DNA from: Certhia americana
Taxonomy: Eukaryota; Chordata; Aves; Passeriformes; Certhiidae
NCBI GenBank assembly: GCA_018697195.1
Contig: CM031879.1
Span: forward strand, 33,430,541-33,494,540
Direction: 5' to 3'
DNA length: 64,000 bases
In this document: positions 63,530 through 64,000 of the stretch, in pieces
Position numbering within the stretch: the first letter of the stretch is position 1
How the letters are laid out: the number at the start of each line of letters is the position of its first letter
The notes under the pieces: model-generated
The model's input: the letters and a program-made list of their open reading frames with translations, nothing else
Databases searched by the model: none
Told to the model about the DNA's origin: nothing
Program-made: the position numbers and the translations under genes

Positions 63530-64000
63530 CTAGGGAAAAAAAAAAGCAAAATCATAGGAGGGGTCTGACATTGGATAATCTCAGCTGTCTGTAGATTGCA
63601 AGTATAATTCCAAATACAAAAGCATGGAATATAAATGTTGCAACCTGCTCTGTGAGGACAGCATACCTTTTGCCTGTCTCTGTAAATACCAGCAGGCTGT
63701 GGAAGAAAATGCAAATCCTACACGTGGGAATGTGTGCTTTGGCTCAATCACTATTGACAAGGTAGACATTTCCTGAATCTAGTATCATTAAACAATCAAT
63801 GTAACATAGTGATAGGAGAAGCCATGGGATGGGGTCAATGGCAATGTGCCAGCAGGGCTTTTAGCAGATAGTTCATCTGAGCTAAGCTGAAATGGGAATG
63901 CTTAGCATAATGCTGTGATATTTGAACATTACTTTCTAGCCCCTTGTCAACACATTGCAGACGCATAACACAATAAAGTCCTTTTAGTTGACTGCAGCGC
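63530..64000 (-). other. Intron sequence 5' of the first visible PTPRR exon
   Basis: 471 bases of non-coding sequence up to the window edge, including the acceptor tract at 63530-63545. No further upstream exon recognised. Confidence 0.85.

Noticed and set aside
1..64000. CRISPR array, tRNA, rRNA or bacterial operon
   Set aside because: No regularly spaced repeats, cloverleaf or rRNA motifs were seen, and the gene structure is clearly spliced vertebrate.

Overview
This is a vertebrate nuclear genomic window, most probably from a bird. It is AT-rich and strongly CpG-depleted. It carries short, 5'-truncated CR1-type LINE 3' ends of the avian kind, and its one recognisable gene sits in introns that are compact for a vertebrate. 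No prokaryotic, viral or organellar gene organisation is visible. I cannot name the species from the sequence alone; CR1 also occurs in crocodilians and turtles.

The whole window lies inside one gene on the minus strand, PTPRR (receptor-type protein tyrosine phosphatase R; PTP-SL/PTPBR7/PC-PTP1 family). Ten consecutive coding exons are recognised. In transcription order they are 63529-63374, 55758-55648, 51556-51294, 28941-28755, 23342-23258, 17514-17435, 15538-15401, 9207-9097, 7980-7823 and 5827-5714. All junctions are AG/GT, all phases fit, and the joined reading frame has no stop over about 468 codons. In order they encode part of the extracellular region, the single transmembrane segment, a cytoplasmic linker, the kinase interaction motif (KIM) that docks ERK/p38 MAP kinases, and nearly the whole PTP catalytic domain, with WPD loop and HCSAGIGRTG signature. 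The 5' exons (signal peptide and N-terminus) lie beyond 64000. The last exon (Q-loop and C-terminus) was not found and should lie before position 1.

Layout: 1-5.7 kb is the last-intron segment, with a CR1 copy at 1600-2230. The catalytic exons occupy 5.7-23.3 kb, and the KIM exon is at 28.8 kb. A 22.4-kb intron (28.9-51.3 kb) collects most of the repeats: CR1 copies at 30.5, 44.1, 47.4, 48.4 and 48.7 kb, a 54-bp perfect tandem duplication at 30.4 kb, a (TATG)n microsatellite at 33.1 kb, and a CpG-dense pocket at 47.9-48.1 kb. The linker and transmembrane exons are at 51.3-55.8 kb, with a second CpG pocket just upstream of the transmembrane exon. The first visible extracellular exon is at 63.4 kb.

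I found no second gene, RNA gene, CRISPR array or operon-like system. The best non-coding leads are a perfect 18-bp inverted repeat in the intron before the 9.1-kb exon, two CpG pockets placed where internal promoters for shorter PTPRR isoforms could lie, a diverged local duplication at 10.0/10.6 kb, and a weak coding-like relic at 27.7-28.3 kb. All are hypotheses.
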